64,000 nucleotides of DNA from Pelagibius sp037652055 (GTDB taxonomy: Bacteria; Pseudomonadota; Alphaproteobacteria; Kiloniellales; Kiloniellaceae), in assembly GCF_037652055.1 (NCBI RefSeq), contig NZ_JBBKAH010000002.1:372001-436000 (forward strand), written 5' to 3'. Below, one piece after another: positions 51,604 to 61,099 of this stretch (positions are counted from its first letter, which is position 1; each line of letters begins with the position of its first letter). Made by a program: the position numbers and the translations under genes. Under the pieces are notes generated by a model. It saw only the letters and a program-made list of their open reading frames with translations. It ran no database searches and had not been told where the DNA came from.

Positions 51604-52626
51604 TCAGACCGGCCGCTCCCGCCCGCGCGTCAGGGCCAGAGCCACCACCCGGTGCAGCCACCAGCCGCAGCCCCAGGGGTGGACGGCGCGGCACCAGCGA
51701 CGCCAGCCGGTGACAGGCGGGTCGGCCGCTTCCAGTTTCACCAGCCGCAACGCCTTCACCGACGGACGCTCGGGATCGGCAGGCTGCTCGACCGCCTGGA
51801 TGCCGTCGTCGGCCAGCGTCACGCGCAGACTGACCGGCGCTTCGCCACGGCGCGGATCGTAAAGCCAGAGCCGCACCCGCTCGACGCCGTCGCGCCCGAG
51901 GCTCAGTTCCTCCTCCAGGCGATAGACCACCGCGAGGTCGACGGCCGGCAGGTCGTCCTCGGCATCGCGGATCAGCTCGACGGGGCAGGCCTCGCGCCGG
52001 TCCAGGCGGCGGCGCAGCTCGGCCAAGGCCCCCTTCGCCTGCATGGCGATCCAGCGCCCGCCGCCCGCGACCGGCGGGTTCAGCTCCAGCGTCACCTCCA
52101 CGGTGTCGAACAGGCCGCTGGCGTTCAGTTCCTGCTGCATGGCACGGGTCAGCTGGGCGACCGGCGCCCAGTTGTCGGCCACGCGCGCGAAGATGGCGCG
52201 CCACATGAGGGCCTCGGCGGCGTTGTCGCGCAGCAGCGCGGTGGCCCGGCGAACCAGGTACGGCTGCAGTGCTTTCCAGCGCCGGGCGTTGGCGGGATTG
52301 GCGAGGCCGCCGGGCGCGGCGCGCGGCGGCGTCAGGCGCAGGTGGTGATGATCGCAGGCGGCCAGTACCAGTGCCGCCCGCTGCAGCTCTTCTTCCGGCA
52401 GGGCAGCCGCCGCCATGGCCTCGACCAGGGCGACCGCGCCGAAAGTGTCGCTGTGCGCGCCGTAGAGATTGGTGAGGCGCTCCCCGGCCACCCGTCCGCC
52501 GTCGGCCAGCGCGGCGGCGAAGCCCGCGCCTTCCGCCGCCGTCAGCTCCCAAGCGGGCCAGGCGCCCGGATCGTCGAGCCCCAAGTGATCGAGCCAGGGA
52601 CGGAAGCGGCTTTGGAAGATCGACAA
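51604..52626 (-). CDS. Unknown protein downstream of a papain-hydrolase fusion
   Basis: 340 residues, family not recognised. The sequence looks folded and cytoplasmic: no signal peptide, few hydrophobic runs, helical N-terminal half, and beta-rich C-terminal half with RDGVERVRLWLYDPRRGEAPVSLRVTLADDGIQAVE. Trp-rich patches occur at both ends (AWPAWELTA; TGWRRWCRAVHPWGCGWWLHRV). Start ATG 52626 lies 112 bp after the protease-hydrolase gene on the same strand, so a shared transcript is plausible. No enzyme motif was identified. Confidence 0.6.
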   Translation of the reverse strand: MSIFQSRFRPWLDHLGLDDPGAWPAWELTAAEGAGFAAALADGGRVAGERLTNLYGAHSDTFGAVALVEAMAAAALPEEELQRAALVLAACDHHHLRLTPPRAAPGGLANPANARRWKALQPYLVRRATALLRDNAAEALMWRAIFARVADNWAPVAQLTRAMQQELNASGLFDTVEVTLELNPPVAGGGRWIAMQAKGALAELRRRLDRREACPVELIRDAEDDLPAVDLAVVYRLEEELSLGRDGVERVRLWLYDPRRGEAPVSLRVTLADDGIQAVEQPADPERPSVKALRLVKLEAADPPVTGWRRWCRAVHPWGCGWWLHRVVALALTRGRERPV

Positions 52627-52738
52627 GGCGGGCCCGGGAGGAGAAGGGGAACGGGGACGAAAGCTGCACCGCTGTGCAGGGTGCTGCCAGTCATCTTGGA
52701 ATCCTCCCGGCCCCGGCGCAACTCCGGCAAACCGGTTC

Positions 52739-54667
52739 TCAGAACTCGCGCGCCAGCTTGGCTTTGCCGGTGATGATCCGAAGCATCGAGTTCAGAGTGG
52801 GCTCGTCGTTGTCGAAGCCGCCGTGGGTGCTGCTACAGGAATCGAGTTTCAGGCTGACCGGCACGTTCTGCGTGCGGATTACGGTCTTGCCGTTCTCGGC
52901 CTTGGGCGCACCGATGACGCGCTTCACACGCGCCACCTGCTTGCGATCTGCTTCCGGCGCGGCATCAAGCCGCTTCTTGGGGGGATTGACGAAGGCTTCC
53001 ATGCCCAGCAACGGAGCGCGATGGCGCGGCTCGAAGCTCTCGGAGACCAGGTAAAGCAGGCTCTTGTGGTAGACCGGCCCGACGCAGTCGTCGCGCTCGA
53101 CGCTGTCGACGAGATTGAACTGGGCGTAACGCTCGATGCGCTTGCCTATATGAGGGGCGATCTTGGCCTCGAAGAGGTCCAGGGTGCAGGCCGGCGCGAA
53201 GAGGGTCAGCGACTTCACAGGCAGGTCCAGGAGGTGCAGCACCTCCATCAGATGGGCAATGAAGATACTGCCGGCGCTGTGGCCGACGAGGTGCAGTTCC
53301 GCCTCGTCGCCCAACGCCTCGAAGCAGGCGGCGATCTTCGCCGCAGTGAAGCTGGCGCCGCCGCCGTCGTCCGAGGCGCGCAAGGCATTGTCCTTCATCT
53401 GCGCCCAGACCGGCCTTCCCAGCGGGCGCGCCGCCAGCTCGATGCCTTCGTCCAGCAGGTCGTAAAAGCGCTCCTTCATGTCATCGGTCCAGCCCTGGAA
53501 CCGGCCGCGGCGGAAAGCGTCCTGCACGATGCCACGCGCGGACTCGAGGATGCCCGTCTCCCACATGAAGTGCAGCGGGTAGATCTGGTTGTCGAGGAAG
53601 TAGCGCTGCATCGAGGAGATGCGCGCCGCCGAGGCCTTCTCGTTGTTGAGGCCGCCGTGGCAGTAGATCATCAGGCGCCGGGCGCCGGCCCAGTCCTTCG
53701 ACATCTCCTTGAAGCCGGCCAGCACCACATTCTCGACGTCTTCCTCGTCGCTGGAATAGAGGCCGGACTGCGAGAAGCGGCCATCGTTGCCGAGGTTCAC
53801 GAAGTGCGGGCGGATGGTCTCCAGCACAACCGACTCGTCTGCCACGAAGCCAAACTCGGCGGCACGGCCGTGCTCCAGCGACGGGTCCCCGGCCAAGGTC
53901 AGCGTCGGCACGCCGAGACGCGCCACCCAACAGTCGTAGGCGTTCTCCAGCCAGTCGTCGTAGCCGATGTAGCAGAAGCCCTTGTTGCCCCACGTCGGAC
54001 CCCAGGAGTTCTGGATCCAAAAGCCGCCGCGGTCGTATCCGACGATGGCGAAGGCATGGCCGCCGATCATGGTCTTGCTGTAGGGGACGACGCCGTCTTT
54101 GCCAACCTTCTGCCAGCCTTCGTGGACCTGGGCACTGGCGTAGAGGATGCCGGCCTCGGTGAGCGCCGCCTGCATCTGGTTGAGGTGCAGATGGCGCACC
54201 CGGTAGTAGGCGCCGAGCGGGCGGTCGAGGGCGGCGCGCTGGCGCTGCGGCGTGAGGCGGCCCGGCTTCTTGGCGTCGTAGGGCCAGTCGGCCCAGGCGC
54301 ACACGCCGTGACGCGACCAGCCCTTCATGGCGCCGCGGATCGAGGAACCCTCGTAGTTCTCGCCCTGCCACTCGTCGTAGCGCTTGGCCATCTCATAGAG
54401 CATGCGGGCGCTGGCGCCCTTTTCTTTGTTGGCGACCGGCTTGGTCTTGGGCGGCGCGGAATCCAGTCGGTTGTGCAGGTGGTAGTTCACCACGGCCGCA
54501 AGCCCGAAGCCGGTGCAGGCGCCCTCCTGTCCCTGGTCGAGGATCACCGGCACGTTCTTGCGGTTGTCGACCTTGAACGGCAGCTCGAAGAGCCCGCTTT
54601 CGTAGATGAGGTCGCGCAGGTCGAGCGGATCCTTGACGACGCCGCCGTAGCTGTTGGAGTCCGCCAT
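52739..54667 (-). CDS. Papain-like (C1) protease fused to an alpha/beta hydrolase
   Basis: 642 residues, no signal peptide. Residues about 15-250 form a C1-type cysteine protease: Gln45 and Cys51 in QGQEGACTGF, His204 in GGHAFAIVGYD and Asn220 in QNSWGPTWG, the full catalytic set. Residues about 325-625 form an alpha/beta hydrolase: oxyanion text YCHGGLNN (335-342) and nucleophile Ser464 in LVGHSAGSIF, with a candidate His615. The combination would cut a peptide bond and an ester or amide in one chain, or use one domain to control the other. Partner and substrate are unknown. Confidence 0.83.
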   Translation of the reverse strand: MADSNSYGGVVKDPLDLRDLIYESGLFELPFKVDNRKNVPVILDQGQEGACTGFGLAAVVNYHLHNRLDSAPPKTKPVANKEKGASARMLYEMAKRYDEWQGENYEGSSIRGAMKGWSRHGVCAWADWPYDAKKPGRLTPQRQRAALDRPLGAYYRVRHLHLNQMQAALTEAGILYASAQVHEGWQKVGKDGVVPYSKTMIGGHAFAIVGYDRGGFWIQNSWGPTWGNKGFCYIGYDDWLENAYDCWVARLGVPTLTLAGDPSLEHGRAAEFGFVADESVVLETIRPHFVNLGNDGRFSQSGLYSSDEEDVENVVLAGFKEMSKDWAGARRLMIYCHGGLNNEKASAARISSMQRYFLDNQIYPLHFMWETGILESARGIVQDAFRRGRFQGWTDDMKERFYDLLDEGIELAARPLGRPVWAQMKDNALRASDDGGGASFTAAKIAACFEALGDEAELHLVGHSAGSIFIAHLMEVLHLLDLPVKSLTLFAPACTLDLFEAKIAPHIGKRIERYAQFNLVDSVERDDCVGPVYHKSLLYLVSESFEPRHRAPLLGMEAFVNPPKKRLDAAPEADRKQVARVKRVIGAPKAENGKTVIRTQNVPVSLKLDSCSSTHGGFDNDEPTLNSMLRIITGKAKLAREF

Positions 54668-54804
54668 GGCACACCTCCCCCTTTCGCAATCCGACTGATT
54701 GGAGCGGAGTCTCCGGCCAAGCGAGCCGTCGCGTCAACGGCCCTAGCGCCAAATAGCCGGCCTTACCTCTAAAGACGGCGCCTTAAGACGGCGGGGAAGG
54801 CACG

Positions 54805-55716
54805 CTATTGCAGATGGAAGACGGGCCCGAGCGGCGGTTCGAAGGGCGTCGCGAAGCCGTCTCCCCTCTCCGCCACCGAAGCATAGCTCTGCGATGCGTA
54901 GGTAAGGGTGCGCAGGTGTTCGGTGAGCGCTCGGCGGTCTCGCAGGTGCGCGAGCTGAGCGTAGCGCAGCGGCGCGCCGATATTGACGGCGACTTCTCGG
55001 TCCATCTTGTTCACCACCTCGCGGAACAGCAGCGAGAGGCGCAGGGTCATCGAGACCTGGCTGACGAGTTGGAAAAGCCGGCTGTTCTGTCCCTCGAAAA
55101 ACACCGGCACCACCGTCGCCTGCGACTCCTGCACCAGGCGGCCGACAAAGGGTTTCCACTCCGGATCGGCGGCACGGCCGAGCGGCGAGGCCGCGGTCGA
55201 CACCGTCCCACCCGGGAAGATCGCGATGGCCCGCCCGGCGGCGAGGTCGGCGCGGGCCTGGCGCCGCGTTTCCAGATTGACCGCCTGCGCCTCGCGCGTC
55301 TCCGCGAAGTCGACGGGCAGCAGGAAAGGCTGCAGCTCCGGCAGGCGGTAGAGCACGGAATTCACCACGATGCGAAAGTCGGGCCGCACCCGCGACAGCA
55401 GATAGCCGAGCACGATGCCGTCGACGACGCCGAAGGGATGATTGGCAACCACCACCAGGGGGCCTTCGCAGGGGATGCGCGCGAGGGCACGACGCTCGAT
55501 TGAAAGACCGAGCGACAGCCGCTCGACCGCCTCAGCGAAGAAGTCGCCCGCCCCCGACCCCTCTCGGCCCTGGGCGCCCGAGCAGTACTCGGCATAGAGG
55601 CGCCACAGCCGCGGCTTGCCGGTCAGCTGTTCGATACCGTGGATGACGGCCCGTCGCCAGGCGGCATCGTCGGGCGCGGCGTAGGTAAAGTCTTCGGCGG
55701 GGCTAAGGAATCGCAT
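54805..55716 (-). CDS. Lysophospholipid/ornithine-lipid type acyltransferase
   Basis: 303 residues from ATG 55716. It belongs to the acyltransferase fold but with a variant motif: NHPFGVVDG (His then Asp) replaces the usual HX4D spacing and FPGGTVS replaces FPEGTR, as in the hemolysin-like/OlsA-related group. IERRALARIPCEGPLVVVANHPFG and PVDFAETREAQAVNLETRR are typical. An 85-residue upstream extension lacks support. It is probably an inner-membrane-associated enzyme acting on a lyso-lipid; the lipid class is unknown. No olsB-like gene is adjacent. Confidence 0.78.
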   Translation of the reverse strand: MRFLSPAEDFTYAAPDDAAWRRAVIHGIEQLTGKPRLWRLYAEYCSGAQGREGSGAGDFFAEAVERLSLGLSIERRALARIPCEGPLVVVANHPFGVVDGIVLGYLLSRVRPDFRIVVNSVLYRLPELQPFLLPVDFAETREAQAVNLETRRQARADLAAGRAIAIFPGGTVSTAASPLGRAADPEWKPFVGRLVQESQATVVPVFFEGQNSRLFQLVSQVSMTLRLSLLFREVVNKMDREVAVNIGAPLRYAQLAHLRDRRALTEHLRTLTYASQSYASVAERGDGFATPFEPPLGPVFHLQ

Positions 55717-56101
55717 GTCGTTTCCCGGAGCGGCGCGAGGCGTTGTCACCTGCTGGCCATGAATCCGTTCTCTTAACCCTCCTGCATGACTTTCTCGCGA
55801 CCTTGGGATGACAGCTTCGTGATCCGGCGGCCCCGCGGACTTTCGCGGCTTTCGCGGGCATTTTGACAACCTCGCGGTTGGGTTGTGGCGCTGCCGCCCT
55901 CTGCGCACTTGACTCCGCCAGCGCCCGAAGGCTAATGGCGCGGTATTCGACGGCGGCGGCCGAATATTCAAAGCCAGACAAATTCAACCTAACGGTCTCA
56001 GGCCCCGCCCGCGCAAAGCTGTAATGTGTTCTCACTGCCGAGCCCGGGCCTGACAGGTCCGGCCGACGTCGCCGCTTATGACGCTGGAGAGAAGTGCCTT
56101 C
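55717..56101. other. Divergent intergenic region
   Basis: 385 bp between the acyltransferase and the sensor kinase, transcribed away from each other. It should hold both promoters. No gene, convincing repeat or aptamer was recognised. Confidence 0.4.
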
Positions 56102-57808
56102 ATGGCTTCAACTGGCATACAGAATTTGGGCAAACAGCACTTTGCCGAGCGGCAGGCCCTGCAGCCCTTCGACCTGTTGAACACGCCGATCTGGGTATTC
56201 GACGCGGAGCACCACACCATGTGGTGGGCCAACCGGCGTGCGTTAAGGTTCTGGCGCGCGCAGACGCTGGACGAGTTGCTGGCGCGCGACTTCAGCAACG
56301 ACAGCCCGACGGTGCGCCAGCGCATCGCCCAGGTGATCGCCAATACCCCGCCGGGCGAGGTGGTGACCGAGGCCTGGACGCTTTATCCCGACAACGTGCC
56401 GACGCCGCTGCTGCTGGCGATCACCCCGGTGACCATCGCCGAGGGAAGCGACGCCATCCTGATCGAAACTTCGGCGCCGCTGGACATGAGCGGCAATGAC
56501 GAGGCTCTGCGCCTCCTGGAGGCGACGCGCTACACCTCGCTGATGGTCAGCACCTATTCGATCGGCGGCCAGCTGCTGTCACGCAACCCTGCCGCCGTCG
56601 AGACCTACAGCCAGAGCCGGGACACGACGGCGGGCAGCGACCTCGCCGAGCATCTCAGCGATCCGCAGATCCTGCGGGCCATGCGCGAGTGCGTTGCCGC
56701 GGGCACCCCGTTCCTGCGCGACCTCAAGGTGCGCACCGCCAGGGGTCTGCGCTGGCATCAGGTGCAGGCGCGGCGCGGGCGCGACCCGCGCACCGGCGAA
56801 TGGGTGGTGGTCGTCACCGAGACCGACGTGACCGAACGCGTCCAGGCAGAAGCACGCCTCGCCAACCTCAACATCGACCTGGAAAAGCGTGTGCGCCAGC
56901 GCACCGCCGCCCTGCAGCGCAGCAGCGAGGAAGCCATCGCCGCGCGCAATGAGGCCGAGCACGCCAACCGCACCAAGTCGAAGTTCCTCGCCAACATGAG
57001 CCACGAACTGCGCACGCCGCTGAATGCCATCATGGGCTTCTCGGAGATCATCCGCCTGGGCGTGTTCGGCGAGGTGAACGAGCGCTACCAGGAGTACGTA
57101 AACGACATCAACGCCTCGGCAGTGCATTTGCTGGGCCTCATCGATGGCCTGCTCGATCTCGCCAAGATCGAGTCCGGCAAGATGATTCTGCAGGAATCCG
57201 AGATCGATCTGCGCAGCCTGCTCGACGACACCTTGCAGATGATCGCCGCCACCAATCAGGGCCGCGACAAGGAAATGCTGCTGACCTGCGCGCTGCCGCG
57301 GGTAACGCTGATCGCCGACCCTCGCCTGATGAAGCAGGTCGCGCTGAACCTGTTGTCCAACGCCGCAAAGTTCACGCCGGAGCATGGCCGCATCGAGGTC
57401 ACCGTCGCCGTGGACGCGGGCGGCGCGGAAGTGCGTTTCGCCGACAACGGCGTCGGCATCGATGCCGACAAGCTGGACCTGGTATTCCACCCTTATGAAC
57501 ACGGCGCAAACCTGGTGAGCGGCATGAAGAGCACCGGCCTCGGCCTGCCGATCGCGCGCTCCTTCGTCGAGCTCCACGGCGGCTCCCTGCACCTGGAGAG
57601 CGTGTCCGGTGCCGGCACCACCGCCGTGCTGCGCCTGCCGCTGGGCCGGGTGCTGACCGCGCCGCCGAGCGGCGATCACGGTTCCGGCGGCCACGGCGCC
57701 CGTGGCCGGAATCCCGCCAATCAGGATTCTGCCGAACACGATCCCGCCCAACACCATCCAGCTGGGCAGGACGGAAACGCCGGCAAGCGCAGCCTCAGCG
57801 CAGGTTGA
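56102..57808 (+). CDS. PAS-domain sensor histidine kinase
   Basis: About 568 residues. One PAS-like region lies at about 20-130 (LLNTPIWVFDAEHHTMWWANRRALRFW) and another around 140-255. A coiled coil (about 255-295) leads to the HisKA domain with His301 in NMSHELRTPLNAIMGFSEII. The HATPase domain has N-box LLSNAAKFTPE, G1 FADNGVGI and G2 STGLGLPIA. No membrane segment, so it senses a cytoplasmic signal. No response regulator is adjacent. The ATG at 56078 is an alternative start; GGAGAG lies before 56102. Confidence 0.87.
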   Translation: MASTGIQNLGKQHFAERQALQPFDLLNTPIWVFDAEHHTMWWANRRALRFWRAQTLDELLARDFSNDSPTVRQRIAQVIANTPPGEVVTEAWTLYPDNVPTPLLLAITPVTIAEGSDAILIETSAPLDMSGNDEALRLLEATRYTSLMVSTYSIGGQLLSRNPAAVETYSQSRDTTAGSDLAEHLSDPQILRAMRECVAAGTPFLRDLKVRTARGLRWHQVQARRGRDPRTGEWVVVVTETDVTERVQAEARLANLNIDLEKRVRQRTAALQRSSEEAIAARNEAEHANRTKSKFLANMSHELRTPLNAIMGFSEIIRLGVFGEVNERYQEYVNDINASAVHLLGLIDGLLDLAKIESGKMILQESEIDLRSLLDDTLQMIAATNQGRDKEMLLTCALPRVTLIADPRLMKQVALNLLSNAAKFTPEHGRIEVTVAVDAGGAEVRFADNGVGIDADKLDLVFHPYEHGANLVSGMKSTGLGLPIARSFVELHGGSLHLESVSGAGTTAVLRLPLGRVLTAPPSGDHGSGGHGARGRNPANQDSAEHDPAQHHPAGQDGNAGKRSLSAG

Positions 57809-58844
57809 AGTTCACCGGCACGGTGTAGATGAAGCGGCCATCCGTCGGATCGCCCGGCACCGGCGGCAGCGGCGCGGCCCGCTCGATCATCGCGGTCACC
57901 TCTTCGTCGAGCAGCTTGTAGCCCGAGCTCTTATCCAGGCGATACTCCAGCAGGCGGCCGTCGCGGTCGATCACGAAGCTGAGATAGGCCGTGCCCTCCT
58001 GGCGCCGCAACTTGGCGCGGCGCGGGTATTCCTTGTGCTTTTCCAGCCAGGCCATCAGCAGTGCTTTGTAATCGGCCGACTGCCCCGGCATACCGCCGGC
58101 GCTCTGGCCGCGCTCCATGCCGGTGGCCGCGGTGTCGCCCTTGCCCGCCTTGCCGCCGGTGCCGACCAGCGCGTCGGGGGCCGTCTCGCCGACCACAGGC
58201 GCGCGCGATGCCGAGGTCACTTCCGACTCGGCATGCCGTTGTACCTCGGCCGCCGGCTGCGGCCGCGCCGCCACCTCCTGCGGTTTTTCCGGCTCGCGCT
58301 GCGGCTTGCGCGGCGGCAGCGCCGGGGTGGCCATGGCGGGCGCGGCGGTGGTCTCCTCCACTGGCTCGGCCGCCGTTTCGGCCGGCGGCGGTACGACCTC
58401 GGCGACCTCGGCCACTTCCGGCTCGGCAGGCTCTTCCGGCGCGTAGAGCGGGACCTCGGCCGCCACGACCTCGCTTGGCGCTTCGGGTGCCACGGTCTCT
58501 GTCGGCGCCGCAACGGGGGCTTCGGCGGCCTCGGTCACCTCGGATACGGTCTCGGTCGGCACGCTTTCGGCCACCGCTTCGGTGACTGCCTCGGGGTCGA
58601 CCGTCTCCGCCTCCGGCACGGAGGCCGCCTCACTGGTCGCCTCGTCGAATTCGACTGCCTTGGCCTCACCCGGCGAGCCGCCGGCAGTGCCGAGATCCAC
58701 CGCGACGCCGCCGAGGCCCACGGCCACCGCGCCGGAAGCTTCCTGCAAACCGAAATAGAGCGCCACCCCGGCATGCAGCGCCAGCGCGCTGCCCAACGCG
58801 ATCATCCAGTGCCGCGTCCTGATGCCGGTATCCAGGGAATTCAT
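57795..58844 (-). CDS. tonB: Energy transducer TonB
   Basis: 349 residues. A short cytoplasmic N-terminus and one membrane segment (about 13-31, MIALGSALALHAGVALYFG) are followed by a long Glu/Ala/Pro/Val-rich periplasmic spacer (about 45-240) and a TonB C-terminal domain with YPRRAKLRRQEGTAYLSFVIDRDGRLLEYRLDKSSG. It transmits the ExbBD proton motive force to outer membrane receptors. The 3' end overlaps the histidine kinase by 14 bp. No TonB-dependent receptor is visible in the window. Confidence 0.92.
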   Translation of the reverse strand: MNSLDTGIRTRHWMIALGSALALHAGVALYFGLQEASGAVAVGLGGVAVDLGTAGGSPGEAKAVEFDEATSEAASVPEAETVDPEAVTEAVAESVPTETVSEVTEAAEAPVAAPTETVAPEAPSEVVAAEVPLYAPEEPAEPEVAEVAEVVPPPAETAAEPVEETTAAPAMATPALPPRKPQREPEKPQEVAARPQPAAEVQRHAESEVTSASRAPVVGETAPDALVGTGGKAGKGDTAATGMERGQSAGGMPGQSADYKALLMAWLEKHKEYPRRAKLRRQEGTAYLSFVIDRDGRLLEYRLDKSSGYKLLDEEVTAMIERAAPLPPVPGDPTDGRFIYTVPVNFNLR

Positions 58845-59302
58845 GGCTGGGCTCCCGTGGCCTGAGACGGCTCCTGCAGCTGAGGTGCTGCTTGGGCGAA
58901 GAGCTGCAGGCGGCGCACGCCGGCATCGCGCAGCGATTCCATCACCGCCACCACGGCGGTGGCTTCCGCCTCGGCGTCGGCCTTCAGGTGGACAGGGGTC
59001 GCCGGGTCTGTCGCCAGCCGCTCGGCAAGCTGCGCCTTCAGCGCCGCCGCATCCAGCACCGCGCCGTCCAGCGCCATGCGACCGTCGGCGGCGAGCCAGA
59101 TCACCGTCTCCTGCGGCCTGTCGTCCCCGGCCGTCTGCGGCGCTCCGGCGGCCGCCGATTCCGGCGGCGCGACGTCGAAGGGCGCCGCGACGGTCAGACG
59201 GCCCGCGAGCATGAAGAAGATCAGCAGCAGGAAAACCACGTTGATGAGCGGCAGAATACCTTCCTCCGCGTCTGCCTTTCTCGCTGGTCGCATGAAACGC
59301 AT
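58841..59302 (-). CDS. exbD: ExbD/TolR biopolymer transporter (second copy)
   Basis: 153 residues from ATG 59302, with GAGGAGG nine bases ahead. One membrane segment (about 16-35) carries the family text EGILPLINVVFLLLIFFMLAGRL; the channel-type Asp is replaced by Asn in this copy (PLINVVF rather than PLIDVVF). The C-terminal region is periplasmic. Two unequal ExbD proteins in one operon may form a hetero-oligomer, as described for other systems. It overlaps tonB by 4 nt. Confidence 0.88.
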   Translation of the reverse strand: MRFMRPARKADAEEGILPLINVVFLLLIFFMLAGRLTVAAPFDVAPPESAAAGAPQTAGDDRPQETVIWLAADGRMALDGAVLDAAALKAQLAERLATDPATPVHLKADAEAEATAVVAVMESLRDAGVRRLQLFAQAAPQLQEPSQATGAQP

Positions 59303-59315
59303 CGCTTCAACCTCC

Positions 59316-59810
59316 TCAGCGCGCCGAATTTGGGACGCCGGGGTCACGTACAAAGGAGACTTGCGTCAGCCCCGCCGCCGTGATGCGGTCGATCAGCGCA
59401 ACCGCGCCCTGCAGAGACACACCCGGTGCCGGCTTGATGAGCACACGCTGCTCGGGATTGCGCGCGGCATGCTCGGCCAGTCGGGACGCCAGTTGATCGG
59501 CTGTGAGCCGCTGGCCGGCTAGGCGCAGGCCGTCGCCGCGCAACTCGACCAGCAGGGCGCCTGCCATCGAGCTGCCGCCGACAGCCGCCGCGGGCGCATC
59601 GACCTTCAGGGCACGCTCGTCGAGAAAGCTGGAAGCAAGCATGAAAAAGACCAGCAGGATGAAGACGACATCGATCAGCGGCGTGAGGCTGATGCGCGCA
59701 CGATGCCGCCGACCGCCTGCGAAGCCGCTGGCGCCGATTCCTCTGACCCCAGGGCCGCCCGGTGCGAAGCGGTCACTCGGCGCCGGCGAGGCGGAGACTT
59801 GCGCTGTCAT
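59316..59810 (-). CDS. exbD: ExbD/TolR biopolymer transporter (first copy)
   Basis: 164 residues. One membrane segment (about 44-64) with the canonical SLTPLIDVVFILLVFFMLAS, including the proton-path Asp. The N-terminus is Gly/Ser/Pro-rich and the C-terminal part is periplasmic. It forms the proton channel with the ExbB-like protein, whose gene end overlaps its start by 38 nt. The second exbD follows after 13 bp. Confidence 0.91.
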   Translation of the reverse strand: MTAQVSASPAPSDRFAPGGPGVRGIGASGFAGGRRHRARISLTPLIDVVFILLVFFMLASSFLDERALKVDAPAAAVGGSSMAGALLVELRGDGLRLAGQRLTADQLASRLAEHAARNPEQRVLIKPAPGVSLQGAVALIDRITAAGLTQVSFVRDPGVPNSAR

Positions 59811-60606
59811 TGCTTTGTTCCGGACTCCGCTCAGGCCGCTGCGGGCGCCGCGGCGTGAGATCCTGCGTAAAGACCTGGGTCACCAGGCTGTCCATCTCCT
59901 GCGCCACGCGGTCGATGCGACGCTCGAACCAGTTGAACAGCACCACCACGGGAATGGCGACGGCGAGGCCGACGGCGGTGGTCAGCAGCGCTTCCCAGAT
60001 GCCGCCGGAAAGGATCGAGGGATCGACCTGGTTGCCGGCCTCGGCAAGGCGGCGGAAAGCCTCGATCATGCCCAGCACGGTGCCGAAGAGTCCGAGCAGC
60101 GGCGCGATGCCGCCGATGACCTCCAGCACCCCGAGGTGGCTGCGCAGGCTCTCGATCACTTCGTTGCCGCTGCGCCAGACTTCCTCGCGCACCACGCTTT
60201 CCGGCAGATCGCGGCGCTGGCGGCCATGGATGGCGCGGGCGACCACCTGCGCCACCGGGTTGGGCGAGCCCGCCAGCACGGCGAGGGCTTCCTCGGCCCG
60301 ACCCTCGCGCAGCAGCGCGATAGCCCGTGGCGCACGCCGCCGCTCCCCCAGCCGCACCTTATGGAACTGCCACAGCTTCACCAGGATGATGGCGAGCGCC
60401 ACCACCGAGCAGGCCAGCAGGATCATCACCACCGGGCCGCCGGCATCGAGAAACGCCAGCAGCCGATCGAGCGTGCCGTCTGCCGGCAGCGGCGCCGCCA
60501 GCATCGCATCGCTGCTCGCGCCGCCGGCCGTCGCGCCGTCCAGGGCAGTCCCGTCGGAGGCAGTGCCGTCGGGGGCCGCGGCGCCGTTTTCCACAGTGTC
60601 GTTCAT
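59773..60606 (-). CDS. exbB: MotA/TolQ/ExbB proton channel protein
   Basis: 277 residues from ATG 60606. A Gly/Ala/Thr-rich N-terminus precedes the first membrane segment (about 52-74, PVVMILLACSVVALAIILVKL), and two more follow (about 162-185 and 205-228). Family text IGGIAPLLGLFGTVLGMIEAFRRL and TTAVGLAVAIPVVVLFNWFERR is clear. With the two ExbD proteins it energises TonB. It follows the secreted-protein gene by about 50 bp. Confidence 0.92.
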   Translation of the reverse strand: MNDTVENGAAAPDGTASDGTALDGATAGGASSDAMLAAPLPADGTLDRLLAFLDAGGPVVMILLACSVVALAIILVKLWQFHKVRLGERRRAPRAIALLREGRAEEALAVLAGSPNPVAQVVARAIHGRQRRDLPESVVREEVWRSGNEVIESLRSHLGVLEVIGGIAPLLGLFGTVLGMIEAFRRLAEAGNQVDPSILSGGIWEALLTTAVGLAVAIPVVVLFNWFERRIDRVAQEMDSLVTQVFTQDLTPRRPQRPERSPEQSNDSASLRLAGAE

Positions 60607-60655
60607 AACGGACAACAACTTCCTTCAAGTCTTCGCCGCGCCGCCCGCGCGACAC

Positions 60656-61099
60656 TCATTTGATGAAAGGCACATCCCCGCGCGCCGAGGCGGCAATCAG
60701 GCCCAGGCAACCGGCGCCGTCTTGCGGCGCCGGCGCGCAGTCCAGCACGTCGTTCAGCAGGATCGAACCGATGCCGGCGCAATCATGCCCGGTGATGTCG
60801 AAGACCTTCAGACTGGTCTTGCCGACCGGCAGCGGCGCCGCCTGCACGGCCAGGCGCTTGGCGACGACGCCATCGCGGTCGAACATCACCAGGTCGAGCT
60901 TCAGCGACTCGAATGCCGCAGCGTCGGCATTCTTCACCACCAGGTAGGCACGACAGGCTTCGCCGTTGGGCTCCAGCTTGTTCAGTTCGATGGCGACGCC
61001 GCGCGCCGCCTCTTCGGATTGGGCCCAGGAGGCACCCGGCAGCGCCACCACTGCCGCCAGCGCCAAGGCCCGTAAAAGTCTATCAGCCATACGCCTCAT
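60656..61099 (-). CDS. Secreted protein leading the TonB operon
   Basis: 147 residues from ATG 61099, signal peptide about 1-27 (ADRLLRALALAAVVALPGASWA). The mature part has four Cys (EACRAY, HDCAGIG, LDCAPAP, AGCLGLI), enough for two disulfides, and text LKLDLVMFDRDGVVAKRLAVQAAPLPVGKTSLKVFDI. It is a family often found at the head of ExbBD-TonB operons in Rhodospirillales and Rhodobacterales, without a known role. A link to metal or receptor handling is inferred from context. Confidence 0.75.
   Translation of the reverse strand: MRRMADRLLRALALAAVVALPGASWAQSEEAARGVAIELNKLEPNGEACRAYLVVKNADAAAFESLKLDLVMFDRDGVVAKRLAVQAAPLPVGKTSLKVFDITGHDCAGIGSILLNDVLDCAPAPQDGAGCLGLIAASARGDVPFIK

Noticed and set aside
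52823..54772. 649-codon antisense frame over the papain-hydrolase gene
   Set aside because: The minus-strand frame has two complete catalytic sets; the plus frame is low-complexity text.
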